Below are positions 5,669 to 5,920 of a stretch of 5,920 nucleotides of DNA, piece by piece. Below the pieces are notes generated by a model. That model saw nothing but the letters and a program-made list of their open reading frames with translations, searched no databases and was not told the DNA's origin. This stretch comes from Gammaproteobacteria bacterium (GTDB taxonomy: Bacteria > Pseudomonadota > Gammaproteobacteria > SZUA-229): NCBI GenBank assembly GCA_016191795.1, contig JACPVK010000250.1, forward strand, positions 1-5,920, read 5' to 3'. The position numbers were made by a program, and so were the translations under genes. Every line of letters begins with the position of its first letter. Within the stretch, counting starts at the first letter, position 1.

Positions 5669-5920
5669 ATGAAATTATTTAAATCTGGTAAGTCGAAATC
5701 ATACGGATTAATCAACCTGGGTAATATAAGAATTACCCAGAAATTAACAGGTTTGCTGATTGGACTGTTGATTGGTTTTATCATTATCGGCGCGGCCTAT
5801 TACAAGGTGCTTGACACACAAAGCCAGGCAGCTGCTGTCTCAAACAAGATGACCGAATTCGAAAACGGGATTCACGAAGTTCAAGTCGATCTGCTCAATG
5901 CCAGACGTAGCGAAAGTGAG
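5669..5920 (+). CDS. Methyl-accepting chemotaxis protein, N-terminal part only (cut by window edge)
   Basis: The first 84 residues of a protein that stays open to the right edge. A short basic cytoplasmic start is followed by one membrane helix (about 26-45) and a polar helical stretch that should be the beginning of a periplasmic sensor domain. The segment DLLNARRSESE (74-84) resembles the first helix of helical-bundle receptors, where an Arg-rich motif is followed by Glu, rather than PilJ. The HAMP and signalling domains lie outside the window, so receptor identity rests on the membrane topology and on following the CheW gene as pilJ follows pilI. GGAG (5657-5660) sits 8 bases before the ATG. 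The ligand is unknown. Confidence 0.75.
   Translation, partial: MKLFKSGKSKSYGLINLGNIRITQKLTGLLIGLLIGFIIIGAAYYKVLDTQSQAAAVSNKMTEFENGIHEVQVDLLNARRSESE

Overview
The window looks like a chromosomal segment of a denitrifying or NO-respiring gammaproteobacterium of moderate G+C. The evidence is a cytochrome-c-type nitric oxide reductase operon beside a type IV pilus (Pil-Chp)-like chemosensory operon, a pairing of families common in Gammaproteobacteria. The genus cannot be read from the sequence. No rRNA, tRNA, CRISPR array or insertion sequence is visible.

Left part, minus strand (1-2685): norC (2171-2605), norB (747-2123) and norQ (start at 653, running off the left edge) form an operon read right to left. 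NorC is a membrane-anchored monohaem cytochrome c that passes electrons to NorB. NorB is the 12-helix catalytic subunit with all haem b, haem b3 and FeB ligands. NorQ is a MoxR-type AAA+ ATPase needed to mature the reductase. A dense inverted array of a CAAGTAG-type heptamer fills the norB-norQ gap. An FNR/Dnr-type palindrome lies upstream of norC.

Middle, minus strand (2777-3469): a membrane-anchored bacteriohaemerythrin with all seven di-iron ligands, its own terminator, and its own FNR/Dnr-like box. In coding orientation that box shares its first eight bases (TTGACTCA) with the norC box. Shared control by an NO- or O2-responsive CRP/FNR regulator is the simplest reading, and would make the haemerythrin part of the same NO/low-oxygen response.

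Right part, plus strand (3730-5920): a divergent chemosensory cluster of a 274-residue PilG-like response regulator with an unusual N-terminal domain, a 121-residue PilH-like response regulator, a 180-residue PilI/CheW-like coupling protein, and the first 84 residues of a methyl-accepting chemotaxis protein cut by the right edge. The order matches pilGHIJ, but the start of the receptor does not look like classical PilJ, so the stimulus and output are open. The 332-bp divergent intergenic region holds the haemerythrin promoter and a long leader with competing stems ahead of the pilG-like gene.

The points most worth a second look are the extra pseudo-receiver-like domain on the PilG-like protein, the paired regulatory boxes tying the haemerythrin to norCBQ, and the heptamer palindrome inside the nor operon. 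I do not see a clearly new biological system, although a chemosensory array placed back to back with NO-handling genes is suggestive.
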